Shown piece after piece: positions 26,554 through 35,006 of a DNA stretch of 64,000 nucleotides; position 1 is the stretch's first letter, and the number at the start of each line of letters is the position of its first letter. The position numbers and the translations under genes were made by a program. Under the pieces are notes generated by a model. The model saw only the letters and a list, made by a program, of their open reading frames with translations, searched no databases and was not told the origin of the DNA. This DNA comes from Actinomadura_E scrupuli. GTDB taxonomy: Bacteria > Actinomycetota > Actinomycetes > Streptosporangiales > Streptosporangiaceae. Where the stretch lies: positions 308,629 through 372,628 of the forward strand of contig NZ_JBPCCU010000010.1 in NCBI RefSeq assembly GCF_050971785.1, given 5' to 3'.

Positions 26554-27428
26554 GTCAGCGCCCGGGTGCGCAGGACGAACAGGCCCTGCGGTCGGGCCTG
26601 CAGGAAGGCCACGATGCCCGCGAACACGATCACCTTGGCCAGGCTGGCGTCGGTCCAGAACTCGGCGTAGGAGTTGAGCAGCCCGAGGGTCAGCGCGGCG
26701 ATGACCGCCCCGCGCAGCTGGCCCAGCCCGCCGGCCACCACCACGAGGAAGGCGTCGACGATGTAGTAGGTGCCGAGGTTGGGGCCGATGGGGCCGATCA
26801 GCGTGAGCGCGACCCCCGCGATCCCGGCCAGCCCGGAGCCGATGAAGAAGGTCAGCTGGTCGACCCGCGCGGTGTTGACGCCGCTGCACGCGGCGAGCTG
26901 GCGGTTCTGCATGACCGACCGCATCCGGCGGCCCTGCCGCGAGCGGTTCATGTACGCCCAGACGGCGATCACGGAGAGCACCGCCAGGGCCAGGATGAAC
27001 AGCCGGGTGTTGGGGAACCGCGCGCCGAACATCTTCACCCCGCCGCCCAGCCAGGCCGGCGCGAGCACCTGGACGTTGGGGGCACCGAAGAGATCACGTG
27101 CGAGCTGCTGGAGGACCAGGCTGACCCCCCAGGTGAGCAGCAGGGTGTCCAGCGGTCTTCCGTAGAACCGGCGGATGGCCACCCGCTCCAGGATCAGGCC
27201 CATCGTGCCGGCGATGACGAACGCCACCGGCAGCGCGACCGGGACCGCCGCCCGGCCGGTCCAGTCCTGCAGCATGTACGCCGTGTACGCGCCGGTCATG
27301 ATGAACTCGCCGTGGGCCATGTTGATCACGCCCATCTGGCCGAACGTGAAGGTCAGGCCCAGTGCGATCAGCAGCAGCACCGCGGCGATGCTGAGGCCGA
27401 TCGGCAGCTGACTCGCGAATGCGTCCAT
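26550..27428 (-). CDS. urtB: Urea ABC transporter permease UrtB
   Basis: 292 residues, LivH-type permease: LGLTFTFGQMGVINMAHGEFIMTGAY near the N-terminus, the coupling loop RSVMQNRQLAACSGVNTARVDQ, and GLAGIAGVALTLIGPIGPNLG. The wording GQMGVINMAHGE and the CSGVNTARVD coupling motif fit UrtB. It starts 33 bp after urtA and overlaps urtC. Confidence 0.9.
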   Translation of the reverse strand: MDAFASQLPIGLSIAAVLLLIALGLTFTFGQMGVINMAHGEFIMTGAYTAYMLQDWTGRAAVPVALPVAFVIAGTMGLILERVAIRRFYGRPLDTLLLTWGVSLVLQQLARDLFGAPNVQVLAPAWLGGGVKMFGARFPNTRLFILALAVLSVIAVWAYMNRSRQGRRMRSVMQNRQLAACSGVNTARVDQLTFFIGSGLAGIAGVALTLIGPIGPNLGTYYIVDAFLVVVAGGLGQLRGAVIAALTLGLLNSYAEFWTDASLAKVIVFAGIVAFLQARPQGLFVLRTRALT

Positions 27429-27461
27429 GTGAGCTCCTCGGTGCCCCCCTCTCGCGCGGTG

Positions 27462-28685
27462 TCAGGACAGCCCGGTGGCCCAGGGGTAGCCCTTCAGGTA
27501 CGGGTCCGGCTGGATCGGCTTGCCGGAGTTCCAGACCTCCTTGATCGTGCCGTCCTTCTGGATGACGCCGATGCGGGCGGTCTTGAACATGTGGTGGTTC
27601 GCGCCGTCGATGGTGACCTTGCCCTCGGGCAGGTCCATGGAGATGCCGCCGGCGGCCTTCTTGACGGCCTCGACCTCGGTGGTGCCGGCCTTCTTGACCG
27701 CCGCCGCCCACAGGTGGACCGCGTTGTAGCCGGCCTCCATCGGGTCGGAGGTCACCTTGTCGGCGCCGTACTTGGCCTTGAACGCCTTGACGAACGTGTC
27801 GTTGGTCCTGCCCGGGGTCGTCTGGTAGTAGTTCCAGGCCACGAGCTGGCCGGCGATGTTGTCGACGCCGATGCCCTTGACCTCCTCCTCGGCGATGCTC
27901 ACCGACATGACCGGCAGCGAGCCGGCGGTGGCCCCGACGCTCTTCAGCTGCTTGAAGAAGGCCACATTGCTGTCGCCGTTCAGGGTATTGAAAACGGCGT
28001 CGGGCTTCGCCTGCATGACCTTGTTGACGAGCGTGCTGTATTCGGTGGTGCCGAGCGGCGTGTACTCCTCACCCAGAATGGACAGCCCGTTCGCCTTCGC
28101 ATAGGCCTTGATCTCCTTATTGGCGGTACGCGGGAAAACGTAGTCGCTACCCACCAGGAAGATCTTCTTCTTGCCCTTTTCCTTCAGATAGTCGAGCCCG
28201 GGGATAATCTGCTGATTGGTGGTGGCGCCGGTGTAATAGATGTACGGCGAGCTCTCCAGCCCCTCGTACTGCACGGGGTACCACAGCAGTGCCTTGTTGC
28301 GCTCGAAGACGGGGAGCATCGCCTTGCGGCTGGCCGAGGTCCAGCCGCCGAAGACCGTGGCGACCTTGTCCTTCCTGATGAGCTTCTGCGCCTTCTCGGC
28401 GAAGGTCGGCCAGTCGGAGGCGCCGTCCTCGACGACCGGCTGGAGTTTCTTGCCGAGCACACCGCCGGCGGCGTTGATCTCTTCGATCGCCATGAGTTCG
28501 GAGTTCTTGACGGTCACCTCGCTGATGGCCATCGTGCCGCTCAGTGAGTGGAGAACGCCGACCTTGATGGTGTGACCGCTCGATGCGGTGCCGCCGTCCT
28601 CTTTCTTTTCCCCGCCGCACGCGGTCAGCGTCAGCGCCGATACCGCGACCACCGAAATGACGGCCCGCCAGGATGTTCTGTGCAA
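27462..28685 (-). CDS. urtA: Urea-binding lipoprotein UrtA
   Basis: 407 residues of the branched-chain-amino-acid-binding family, urea/short-amide subgroup. The signal peptide ends LTLTAC with the lipidated Cys near 23. The mature protein has HTIKVGVLHSLSGTMAISE, FGGWTSASRKAMLPVFE, and LLWYPVQYEGLESSPYIYYTG, strongly UrtA-like. I chose the TTG at 28685 because AGGGAG stands six bases before it and the signal peptide starts there; a GTG at 28730 would add 15 residues. It leads the urtABCDE operon, usually expressed under nitrogen limitation. Some codons here (AAA, GGG, TTC mix, several AT-ending) look less GC-biased than neighbours. Confidence 0.92.
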   Translation of the reverse strand: MHRTSWRAVISVVAVSALTLTACGGEKKEDGGTASSGHTIKVGVLHSLSGTMAISEVTVKNSELMAIEEINAAGGVLGKKLQPVVEDGASDWPTFAEKAQKLIRKDKVATVFGGWTSASRKAMLPVFERNKALLWYPVQYEGLESSPYIYYTGATTNQQIIPGLDYLKEKGKKKIFLVGSDYVFPRTANKEIKAYAKANGLSILGEEYTPLGTTEYSTLVNKVMQAKPDAVFNTLNGDSNVAFFKQLKSVGATAGSLPVMSVSIAEEEVKGIGVDNIAGQLVAWNYYQTTPGRTNDTFVKAFKAKYGADKVTSDPMEAGYNAVHLWAAAVKKAGTTEVEAVKKAAGGISMDLPEGKVTIDGANHHMFKTARIGVIQKDGTIKEVWNSGKPIQPDPYLKGYPWATGLS

Positions 28686-28791
28686 GTTCCACTCCCTTAC
28701 AGATGCGACCCCGCACTGCTTTCTGGCCACAAGTCTGCTGAGGGAGATTTCCGGGAATCATCCGACGTGTTAATTGAGCACTACCAACTCC

Positions 28792-28816
28792 TCACGGCTG
28801 GCACGTTCCACCGTGA
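28792..28816. promoter_or_regulatory. Near-perfect 25-bp dyad upstream of urtA
   Basis: TCACGG (28792-28797) and CCGTGA (28811-28816) flank an inner GG-n-ACGT-n-CC symmetric core about 110-130 bp before the urtA start. The dyad is in a relatively AT-rich gap and could be an operator for urt control. It does not look like a GlnR box. Function not known. Confidence 0.4.
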
Positions 28817-28918
28817 AAGATGCCCATATACCGGCCCGGACGACAAAGAAGGTTGCCAGATAATGGCATAGCGACAGGTCAGCCCGCCGCACCGGCAGCC
28901 GCCCGGATGAACGGCCGG

Positions 28919-29677
28919 TTAACCGGGGATGAGCACGCTGAGGCAGGTCACGCAGGCCTCCAGCGCCTCGAACTCGCTGATGTCCACGACGGTGACCCGC
29001 AGGCCCTCGGCACGCAGCCGCTCGGCGGTGCGCGGCGCGGACGCGGCCAGGAGCACGTGGTCCTCGCCGAGGATCAGCACGTGCGCCCCGGACGGCTCGG
29101 GCGCCACCCGCAGCCCGGGCAGCACCGAGGTGTCCACCAGGTCGGGCAGGCCGATCAGGGTCCCGTCCGGCAGCGCGGTCATCGCGCTCTTCAGGTGCAG
29201 GCAGCCGCTGACCTCGACCGGGACCACCCGGCGGCCGACTCCGCCGAGGACCCGGGCGAGCTGGCAGACCGCGTCCTCGTTGGTGCGGCCCGAGCGGCCG
29301 ACGTAGACGGTGTCGCCGACCTGCAGCACGTCTCCGCCGTCCAGCGTGCCGGGCGCGTCGATCAGCACGACCTCCAGACCCAGGTCGCGCACGGCCTTCT
29401 CGGTGCCGGGCACCTCCGCGCGGCGCTCCGCGGCCCCCGAGCGGCCCAGGACGGCCAGCTCCCCGCAGACCACGACGGTGTCCTCGACGAACGGCGCGTC
29501 GGGCAGGTCGTCGGCCGGGGTGACGATCCGTACCCGCCAGCCGGCGTCCTCCAGCGCGGCGACGTAGGCCTCGTGCTGCGCGGCGGCCAGCACGGGGTCG
29601 ACGGGCCGCCGGTCGATGTGGGTGACGAGCCCGTCGGCCAGCCGCGGGCCGGGCGGGCGGACCAGAGCGGTCTTCAT
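28919..29677 (-). CDS. ddaH: Dimethylargininase (DDAH)
   Basis: 252 residues, pentein fold; hydrolyses N-omega-methylated arginines to citrulline and methylamine. Active-site parts visible are PDAPFVEDTVVV (substrate Asp/Glu), GTLDGGDVLQVG, the catalytic His in VSGCLHLKSAMTAL, and the C-terminal catalytic Cys in EACVTCLSVLIPG. ATG 29677 follows GGGAGG and overlaps the stop of the zinc-ribbon/TerB gene, so the two are coupled. It could also act as an arginine-deiminase-like enzyme, but the length and motif order favour DDAH. Confidence 0.85.
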   Translation of the reverse strand: MKTALVRPPGPRLADGLVTHIDRRPVDPVLAAAQHEAYVAALEDAGWRVRIVTPADDLPDAPFVEDTVVVCGELAVLGRSGAAERRAEVPGTEKAVRDLGLEVVLIDAPGTLDGGDVLQVGDTVYVGRSGRTNEDAVCQLARVLGGVGRRVVPVEVSGCLHLKSAMTALPDGTLIGLPDLVDTSVLPGLRVAPEPSGAHVLILGEDHVLLAASAPRTAERLRAEGLRVTVVDISEFEALEACVTCLSVLIPG

Positions 29678-30306
29678 CGGGCCGCCTCCCGCTCGACCAG
29701 CGCGATCACTCCGGAGACCTGGACCCGGGTGAGGTGGAGGTCGGCCCCCGCCACCAGCAGGGTCTCCCGCTCCGACTCGGTCAGCGGGCCGTCGATCAGG
29801 GCGATCCGGACCACCTCGGCGAAGAAGTTCTCCCGCGCCTCGGGCGCCAGCGCCGACGACGCCCGGGACAGCTCGGTCCGGACCTCCTCGAAGGGACGTA
29901 CCAGGTCCCGGTCGAGGGCGGCGTCGTCGTAGCCGTGGTCCCCGGCCTCGCGCACCACGGCCAGCGCCCGCTCGCGGGCGTCGCGGTGGGTGACGTCCCC
30001 GGCCCGCAGGACCTCGGAGATCGCCGTCCGCAGCACCATCGCCGGCATCGCCGTCAGCTGGGCGGTGGTCGGCACCTGGAGCACCGCGACGTCGTAGCGG
30101 CTGTGGCACACCGAGCACTCGACGAACTCGCCGGTCTTGTTCAGCGGGATGACCGGGATGAAGAAGAGGGTGAAGAAGCGCCTGCCGGAGCGCCTGCGGT
30201 ACTGGCGGTCCACACCGCAGTGCGGGCAGTGGAACAGCCCGTCACCCAGCGTGGAGAAGATCACACGCAGTCCGAAAATGATGATCAAAACGACCTCCGG
30301 CGTCAC
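29674..30306 (-). CDS. Membrane-anchored zinc-ribbon and TerB-like protein
   Basis: 210 residues from GTG 30306. A hydrophobic N-terminal segment (VVLIIIFGLRVIFSTL) precedes a split zinc ribbon, C27-P-H-C30 and C64-S-V-C67, with FFTLFFIPVIPLNKTGE between the pairs. The remainder (about 75-210) is an all-helical TerB-like domain containing FFAEVVRIALIDGPLTESERE, the acidic D-G-x-L-T-E/D motif of that fold. Homologues with this domain order are common in actinobacteria but their role is unknown. It is coupled to ddaH. Confidence 0.78.
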   Translation of the reverse strand: MTPEVVLIIIFGLRVIFSTLGDGLFHCPHCGVDRQYRRRSGRRFFTLFFIPVIPLNKTGEFVECSVCHSRYDVAVLQVPTTAQLTAMPAMVLRTAISEVLRAGDVTHRDARERALAVVREAGDHGYDDAALDRDLVRPFEEVRTELSRASSALAPEARENFFAEVVRIALIDGPLTESERETLLVAGADLHLTRVQVSGVIALVEREAAR

Positions 30307-30396
30307 TACTGCCTCTGCACAAACTACCGATCCTGGCGCAGCATCGCGGCAAACGTTGGACATTTCACCCGAGAAGGTAAAGCCAGCCGCCCGCGA

Positions 30397-31356
30397 TCAG
30401 TCGTAGAACCCCAGGCGCCGCAGCTGTTTGGGGTCACGCTGCCAGTCCTTGGCGACCTTGATCCGCAGGTCCAGGAAGACCTTGGTGCCGAGCAGCGCCT
30501 CGATCTGCTTGCGGGCCCGGGTGCCGACGTCCTTGAGCCGCTCGCCCTTGTGCCCGATCAGGATGCCCTTCTGGCTGGGCCGCTCGACGAACAGGTGCGC
30601 GTAGATGTCGATCAGGTCGTCCCTGCCCTCGCGCGGTGCCATGTCGTCGACCACCACGGCGATCGAGTGCGGCAGCTCGTCGCGTACGCCCTCGAGCGCG
30701 GCCTCCCGGATCAGCTCCGCGGCCAGCAGCTGCTCGGGCTCGTCGGTCAGGTCGCCCTCCGGGTAGAGCGGCATCCCGCCGGGCAGGTGGCTCACCAGCA
30801 CGTCGGAGACGACGTCGAGCTGGTACGGGCCCCCGCCGCGCTCCCCCTCGGGCCGGCCCACCGCCGAGGCGGGCACGATGTCGGCCCACGGCCCCAGCCG
30901 ACCGACGGCCAGCAGCTGCTCGGCGAGCTGCTGCCGGGAGGCCAGGTCGGCCTTGGTCACGATGGCCACGACCGGGGTCCGGCCCACGTTGGCGAGCTCA
31001 CGGGCGATGAACTTGTCGCCGGGGCCGACCGGCTGGTCGGCGGGGATGCAGAAGCCGATCACGTCGACCTCGGTCAGCGTGGAGCGGACCAGGCTGTCCA
31101 GCCGCTCCCCCAGCAGGGTGCGCGGCTTGTGCAGCCCGGGGGTGTCCACGATGATCAGCTGCGCGTCGGGCCGGTGCACGATGCCCCGGATGGCCCGCCG
31201 GGTCGTCTGCGGACGGCTGCTCGTGATGGCCACCTTCGTGCCGACGAGGGCGTTCATGAGGGTGGACTTGCCCACGTTGGGCCGTCCGATGAAGCAGGCG
31301 AACCCGGAACGGAAGCCCTCACTCGAGCCTTGGGTCGGAGTCGTTGGCGATATCAC
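30397..31356 (-). CDS. era: GTPase Era
   Basis: 319 residues. G1 GRPNVGKST, G2 region SSRPQTTRRAIRGI, G3 DTPGLHKPRTLLG, G4 TKAD, and a C-terminal KH domain with GILIGHKGERLKDVG that binds the 3' end of 16S rRNA. Era is needed for 30S subunit maturation. The GTG start at 31356 has only a weak site; the following residues up to RSGFACFIGRPN are typical of actinobacterial Era. In many actinomycetes era follows ybeY-corC-cdd on the same strand; here it is on the opposite strand and separated from them by a sigma-factor pair. Confidence 0.95.
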   Translation of the reverse strand: MISPTTPTQGSSEGFRSGFACFIGRPNVGKSTLMNALVGTKVAITSSRPQTTRRAIRGIVHRPDAQLIIVDTPGLHKPRTLLGERLDSLVRSTLTEVDVIGFCIPADQPVGPGDKFIARELANVGRTPVVAIVTKADLASRQQLAEQLLAVGRLGPWADIVPASAVGRPEGERGGGPYQLDVVSDVLVSHLPGGMPLYPEGDLTDEPEQLLAAELIREAALEGVRDELPHSIAVVVDDMAPREGRDDLIDIYAHLFVERPSQKGILIGHKGERLKDVGTRARKQIEALLGTKVFLDLRIKVAKDWQRDPKQLRRLGFYD

Positions 31357-31428
31357 GATGTCGATTCTCGCCTACCGGGCGGAGCGCGTCGGCCAGCGGC
31401 GCCCGCGGCGCCGCCGGCCGGACGGGCG

Positions 31429-32085
31429 TCAGGGCTCCGGCTGCGGCGGCGCGGGCTCGGTCTCCGGCGGCACGGTGGGGGTCACCGGCGGCGTCACCTC
31501 GGGCGTCGACGGCTCCGGGGTGGGCGTCACCGTCACCGGCGGCTGCGGGCAGGTCGGCGACGCGGCGACGCGCTTGCCCAGGGTGACCCCCGGCGTGGCA
31601 CGGGGCTCGGTCTTACCGCCGGCCGTGGCCGTTCCCGCGCAGTTCGTGACCCCGGGCACCGGGGTGGGCGTCGGCGTCACCGCGGTGGTGGGCCGGGGGG
31701 ACGTCTGGCCGCCGGGATAGGGCGGGTTCTGCCGTCCGCTGGTGGGGCCGCCGTCCGGACCGCCGCCCTGCCGCGGCCTGTCGTCCGCGGCCGGGCCGCG
31801 GTCTCCGGCGGAGGTGATGCCGTGGATGGCCGGGGGCGCGGACACCGCCAGCAGCGCGACGAAGGCGGCGGCCCCCGCGGCCAGCACCGGACGCGACCAC
31901 GACTCGCCGAACCAGGCGCGGCGCAGCCGCCACGACCCGCCCGGCGCGGCCACCGGGCCCCGGCGCCGGTCCGCGATCCGCTCCCGGATGCGTTCGAGCC
32001 CGTCGGGGGCGGGCATGACCGAGTCGGCCTCCGCGTGCAGGGCGCGGCGGAGGATCTCGCCGTGCTCTTCGAAGGGGTCGATCAT
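31429..32085 (-). CDS. Putative anti-sigma-like single-pass membrane protein
   Basis: 218 residues. The N-terminal 60 residues are charged and cytoplasmic (LHAEADSVMPAPDGLERIRERI), followed by one membrane helix PVLAAGAAAFVALLAVS and an extracytoplasmic Pro/Thr-rich tail with repeated PTPTP and TPPVTPT and two Cys. The ATG overlaps the stop of the ECF sigma gene. Position and topology suggest control of that sigma factor, but no zinc-binding HxxxCxxC motif is present, so the assignment rests on context. Confidence 0.6.
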   Translation of the reverse strand: MIDPFEEHGEILRRALHAEADSVMPAPDGLERIRERIADRRRGPVAAPGGSWRLRRAWFGESWSRPVLAAGAAAFVALLAVSAPPAIHGITSAGDRGPAADDRPRQGGGPDGGPTSGRQNPPYPGGQTSPRPTTAVTPTPTPVPGVTNCAGTATAGGKTEPRATPGVTLGKRVAASPTCPQPPVTVTPTPEPSTPEVTPPVTPTVPPETEPAPPQPEP

Positions 32086-32690
32086 GACAGTTGCTCCAGA
32101 ACGTTACGGAGCGCGGCCATTCCGCGCGCCGTATGACTCTTGACGGCCCCTCGGCTGATGCCCATCGCGTGGGCTATCTCGGCCTCGGAGAAATCGGCGT
32201 AGTAACGCAGGACGAGCGCTTCCCGCTGCCGGGTGGGCAGCGAGCCGAGCGCCTTGATGACCGCGGTGCGTTCCAGCTCCACGATCGCCCCGTGCTCGGC
32301 GCTCTGCGCGTCGGGCAGACCCTTGGGCGCGTACTTCTCCACCACCGCGCGGTGCCGCAGCACCGACCGCGCCCGGTTGACCACGGACTGCCGGAGATAG
32401 GACAGCGCCTTCTCCGGGTCGCGCAGCCGCCGCCAGCCGCCGTGCATGGCGATGAACGCGTCCTGGACCACCTCCTCGGCGGTCGCGACGTCGCGTACGA
32501 GCAGTGCGGCCAGACGCACGAGGGAGCGGTAGTTCGCGCTGTACAGCGCGGTCACCGCTTGATCGGCATCCCAGGCGATGGCCACCGCCCCCGCCGTACC
32601 CCTGGCCACGAGGGTTTCGGTCACATCAGTGGGACGCGCGCCCTCGTCGTCCGGTTTACCAAAGGGCATTCCCTGTCTCGCCTCGGTCAC
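32082..32690 (-). CDS. ECF RNA polymerase sigma factor (SigE-type family)
   Basis: 202 residues. Sigma region 2 is FSANYRSLVRL-like (ALYSANYRSLVRLAALLVRD, EEVVQDAFIAM, LSYLRQSVVNRARS) and region 4 is ALGSLPTRQREALVLRYYAD with the helix-turn-helix EIAHAMGISRGAVKSHTARG. An N-terminal extension of about 45 residues precedes region 2. The start could be GTG 32690 or ATG 32669; the latter has an AGGGA just upstream. Coupled to the membrane protein downstream. Target regulon unknown. Confidence 0.88.
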   Translation of the reverse strand: MTEARQGMPFGKPDDEGARPTDVTETLVARGTAGAVAIAWDADQAVTALYSANYRSLVRLAALLVRDVATAEEVVQDAFIAMHGGWRRLRDPEKALSYLRQSVVNRARSVLRHRAVVEKYAPKGLPDAQSAEHGAIVELERTAVIKALGSLPTRQREALVLRYYADFSEAEIAHAMGISRGAVKSHTARGMAALRNVLEQLS

Positions 32691-32972
32691 CTATCGGCCG
32701 CCCCTACCGTCCTTCCGCCACCTTCTCGCCGGTGGCGCAGGTACGGCGTCGATGGACGAACCCGACGGTCGTCGGCAGCCGGGCCGGGCACACCAGGTGT
32801 CCGACAGCGGTGCCCGCGAGCCGGGGGGTTCGCTGCCCTGCAACCTTAACCAGAGGGGGACCCGTCGCGCCGGGGGTGCGCCTCGCCCCGGCCAAAAATG
32901 ATCGGCGGGCGCCGGTCTCGGTAACATGCGCTGTCTCATCGAAGCGCGCCTGGACGTGGTGGAGGGGCCGGC

Positions 32973-33335
32973 ATGACACAAGGCTTGACCGAGGCGGACT
33001 GCCTGTTCTGCAAGATCGTGTCCGGCGAGGTGCCGGCCGAGATCGTGCGCGACTCGGGGCGGACCCTGGCGTTCCGCGACATCAACCCGCAGGCCCCCAC
33101 GCACGTGCTGGTGATCCCCAAGGACCACCATCCGACCGTGAACGGGCTGGCCATCGCGGATCCCGGGCTGCTCGCCGAGGTGCTGCGGGAGGCGCACGAG
33201 GTCGCCGCCGGCGACGGCACCGCCGCGACCGGCTACCGGGTGGTCTTCAACACCGGCCCCCAGGCCGGGCAGACCGTCTTCCACGTGCACGCCCACGTAC
33301 TGGGCGGCCGGGGCCTGGGCTGGCCGCCCGGCTGA
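32973..33335 (+). CDS. HIT family protein
   Basis: 120 residues: a zinc Cys pair CLFCKIVSGEVPAEIV, FRDINPQAPTHVLVIPKDHH, and the histidine triad TVFHVHAHVLGGRGLGWPPG. Such HINT-type enzymes hydrolyse nucleoside phosphoramidates and acyl-adenylates. The ATG follows GGAGGGG. It is the first of a rightward block leading to phoH, ybeY and corC, a conserved actinobacterial order. Confidence 0.92.
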   Translation: MTQGLTEADCLFCKIVSGEVPAEIVRDSGRTLAFRDINPQAPTHVLVIPKDHHPTVNGLAIADPGLLAEVLREAHEVAAGDGTAATGYRVVFNTGPQAGQTVFHVHAHVLGGRGLGWPPG

Positions 33336-33455
33336 CCGGCCGGGAATCCGCAGGCGGGAACCCCCGTCACGCCAGTAGCATGAACACAAGAGCACACTGG
33401 ACAGGAACCAATCGATCTCTGAGAGTCTGGGGCGAAGAGGCCATAAGGCCGGCAG

Positions 33456-34511
33456 ATGGTTGAATCAACGCGTCCCGCGCGTAAGCGAAACAACACCGCG
33501 CGGCCACAGATCAAGATCGTGATGCCGGATGACCATTCCATGGTCGGCCTGCTCGGATCCCGTGACGAGCTCCTCGACGTGATCGAGAGCGCTTTCCACA
33601 GTGACATCCACGTCCGGGGCAACGAGATCACCGTCACCGGCACCGGGCCGGAGACCGAGCTCGTCGCGAAGCTGTTCGAGGCGCTCGGCGTGCTGGTCGA
33701 GAGCGGCGCCGACCTCACTCCCGACGCGGTTGAGCGCAGCATCGCCATGCTCCGCGCCGAGGGCTCCGAGAGCCCCGCCGAGGTGCTCAACCTCGACGTG
33801 CTGTCGGCGCGCGGCCGGACGATCCGCCCCAAGACGCTCAACCAGAAGCGGTACGTCGACGCCATCGACAAGTTCACGATCGTGTTCGGCATCGGCCCCG
33901 CGGGCACCGGCAAGACCTATCTCGCCATGGCCAAGGCCATCCGCGCGCTGCAGGACAAGAAGGTCAACCGGATCATCCTGACCCGCCCCGCGGTCGAGGC
34001 CGGCGAGCGGCTGGGATTCCTGCCCGGCACCCTCTACGAGAAGATCGACCCGTACCTCCGGCCCCTGTACGACGCGCTGCACGACATGATCGACCCGGAC
34101 TCGATCCCGCGGCTGATGGCCGCCGGCACGATCGAGGTGGCGCCGCTGGCGTACATGCGCGGCCGGACCCTCAACGACGCCTTCATCATCCTCGACGAGG
34201 CCCAGAACACCTCCGCCGAGCAGATGAAGATGTTCCTGACCCGGCTGGGCTTCGGCTCCAAGGTCGTGGTCACCGGTGACGTCACCCAGGTGGACCTGCC
34301 CAGCGGGCAGGAGAGCGGCCTGCAGGTCGTCCAGGGCATCCTGGAGGGCGTCGGCGACATCCACTTCTCCCGGCTGGACAGCCACGACGTCGTACGCCAC
34401 AAGCTGGTCGGCGACATCGTCGACGCCTACGGGCGCTACGACGAGGCCAGGTCGGCGCAGGGCATCAAGCCGGGACCGGCGGCCCGCGGGTCGCACAAGC
34501 GGGGGCGTTAG
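33456..34511 (+). CDS. phoH: PhoH family ATPase
   Basis: 351 residues. An N-terminal KH-like region (KIVMPDDHSMVGLLGSRDEL) is followed by the PhoH ATPase domain with Walker A GPAGTGKTYLAM, ILTRPAVEAGERLGFLPGTL, Walker B FIILDEAQNTSAEQMKMFL and VVTGDVTQVDLP. PhoH proteins are ATP-dependent RNA-associated enzymes; coupling with ybeY suggests a role in rRNA or RNA quality control. Six bases separate it from ybeY. Confidence 0.93.
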   Translation: MVESTRPARKRNNTARPQIKIVMPDDHSMVGLLGSRDELLDVIESAFHSDIHVRGNEITVTGTGPETELVAKLFEALGVLVESGADLTPDAVERSIAMLRAEGSESPAEVLNLDVLSARGRTIRPKTLNQKRYVDAIDKFTIVFGIGPAGTGKTYLAMAKAIRALQDKKVNRIILTRPAVEAGERLGFLPGTLYEKIDPYLRPLYDALHDMIDPDSIPRLMAAGTIEVAPLAYMRGRTLNDAFIILDEAQNTSAEQMKMFLTRLGFGSKVVVTGDVTQVDLPSGQESGLQVVQGILEGVGDIHFSRLDSHDVVRHKLVGDIVDAYGRYDEARSAQGIKPGPAARGSHKRGR

Positions 34512-34517
34512 AAGATC

Positions 34518-34997
34518 ATGAGCATCGAGGTGCTGAACGAGTCGGGTGTGCCGATCGACGAGGAGGGGCTCGTCGAGCTGGCCCGGCATGTGCTGGACGG
34601 CATGCAGATCCACCCGCTGGCCGAGCTGTCGCTGCTGCTGGTGGACGAGGCGGCGATGAGCGAGCTCAACGAGAAGTGGATGGGCGAGCCCGGGCCCACC
34701 GACGTGCTGGCGTTCCCGATGGACGAGCTGCGCCCCGGCCACCTGTCCGGCGGTACCGACGACGACGACGCGCCCGACCCGGGGCTGCTCGGCGATGTCG
34801 TGCTCTGCCCGGCGGTCGCCGCCCGGCAGGCCGAGCAGGCCGGTCACGACACCGCCGGCGAGCTGCGGATGCTCTGCACCCACGGGATCCTCCACCTGCT
34901 CGGCTACGACCACGCCGAGCCGGAGGAGCACAAGGAGATGTTCGGGCTCCAGGCCGAGCTGCTGACCGCATGGCAGGAGAAACACCCGGCCGGGTGA
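34518..34997 (+). CDS. ybeY: Endoribonuclease YbeY (16S rRNA maturation)
   Basis: 159 residues. The zinc site HGILHLLGYDH near the C-terminus and the central GPTDVLAFPMDE are the family hallmarks; a Asp-rich insertion (GGTDDDDAPDPG) precedes LLGDVVLCP. YbeY acts in 16S rRNA 3'-end processing and 70S quality control. It starts six bases after phoH and ends nine bases before corC. Confidence 0.95.
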   Translation: MSIEVLNESGVPIDEEGLVELARHVLDGMQIHPLAELSLLLVDEAAMSELNEKWMGEPGPTDVLAFPMDELRPGHLSGGTDDDDAPDPGLLGDVVLCPAVAARQAEQAGHDTAGELRMLCTHGILHLLGYDHAEPEEHKEMFGLQAELLTAWQEKHPAG

Positions 34998-35006
34998 TCA
35001 TCCACC

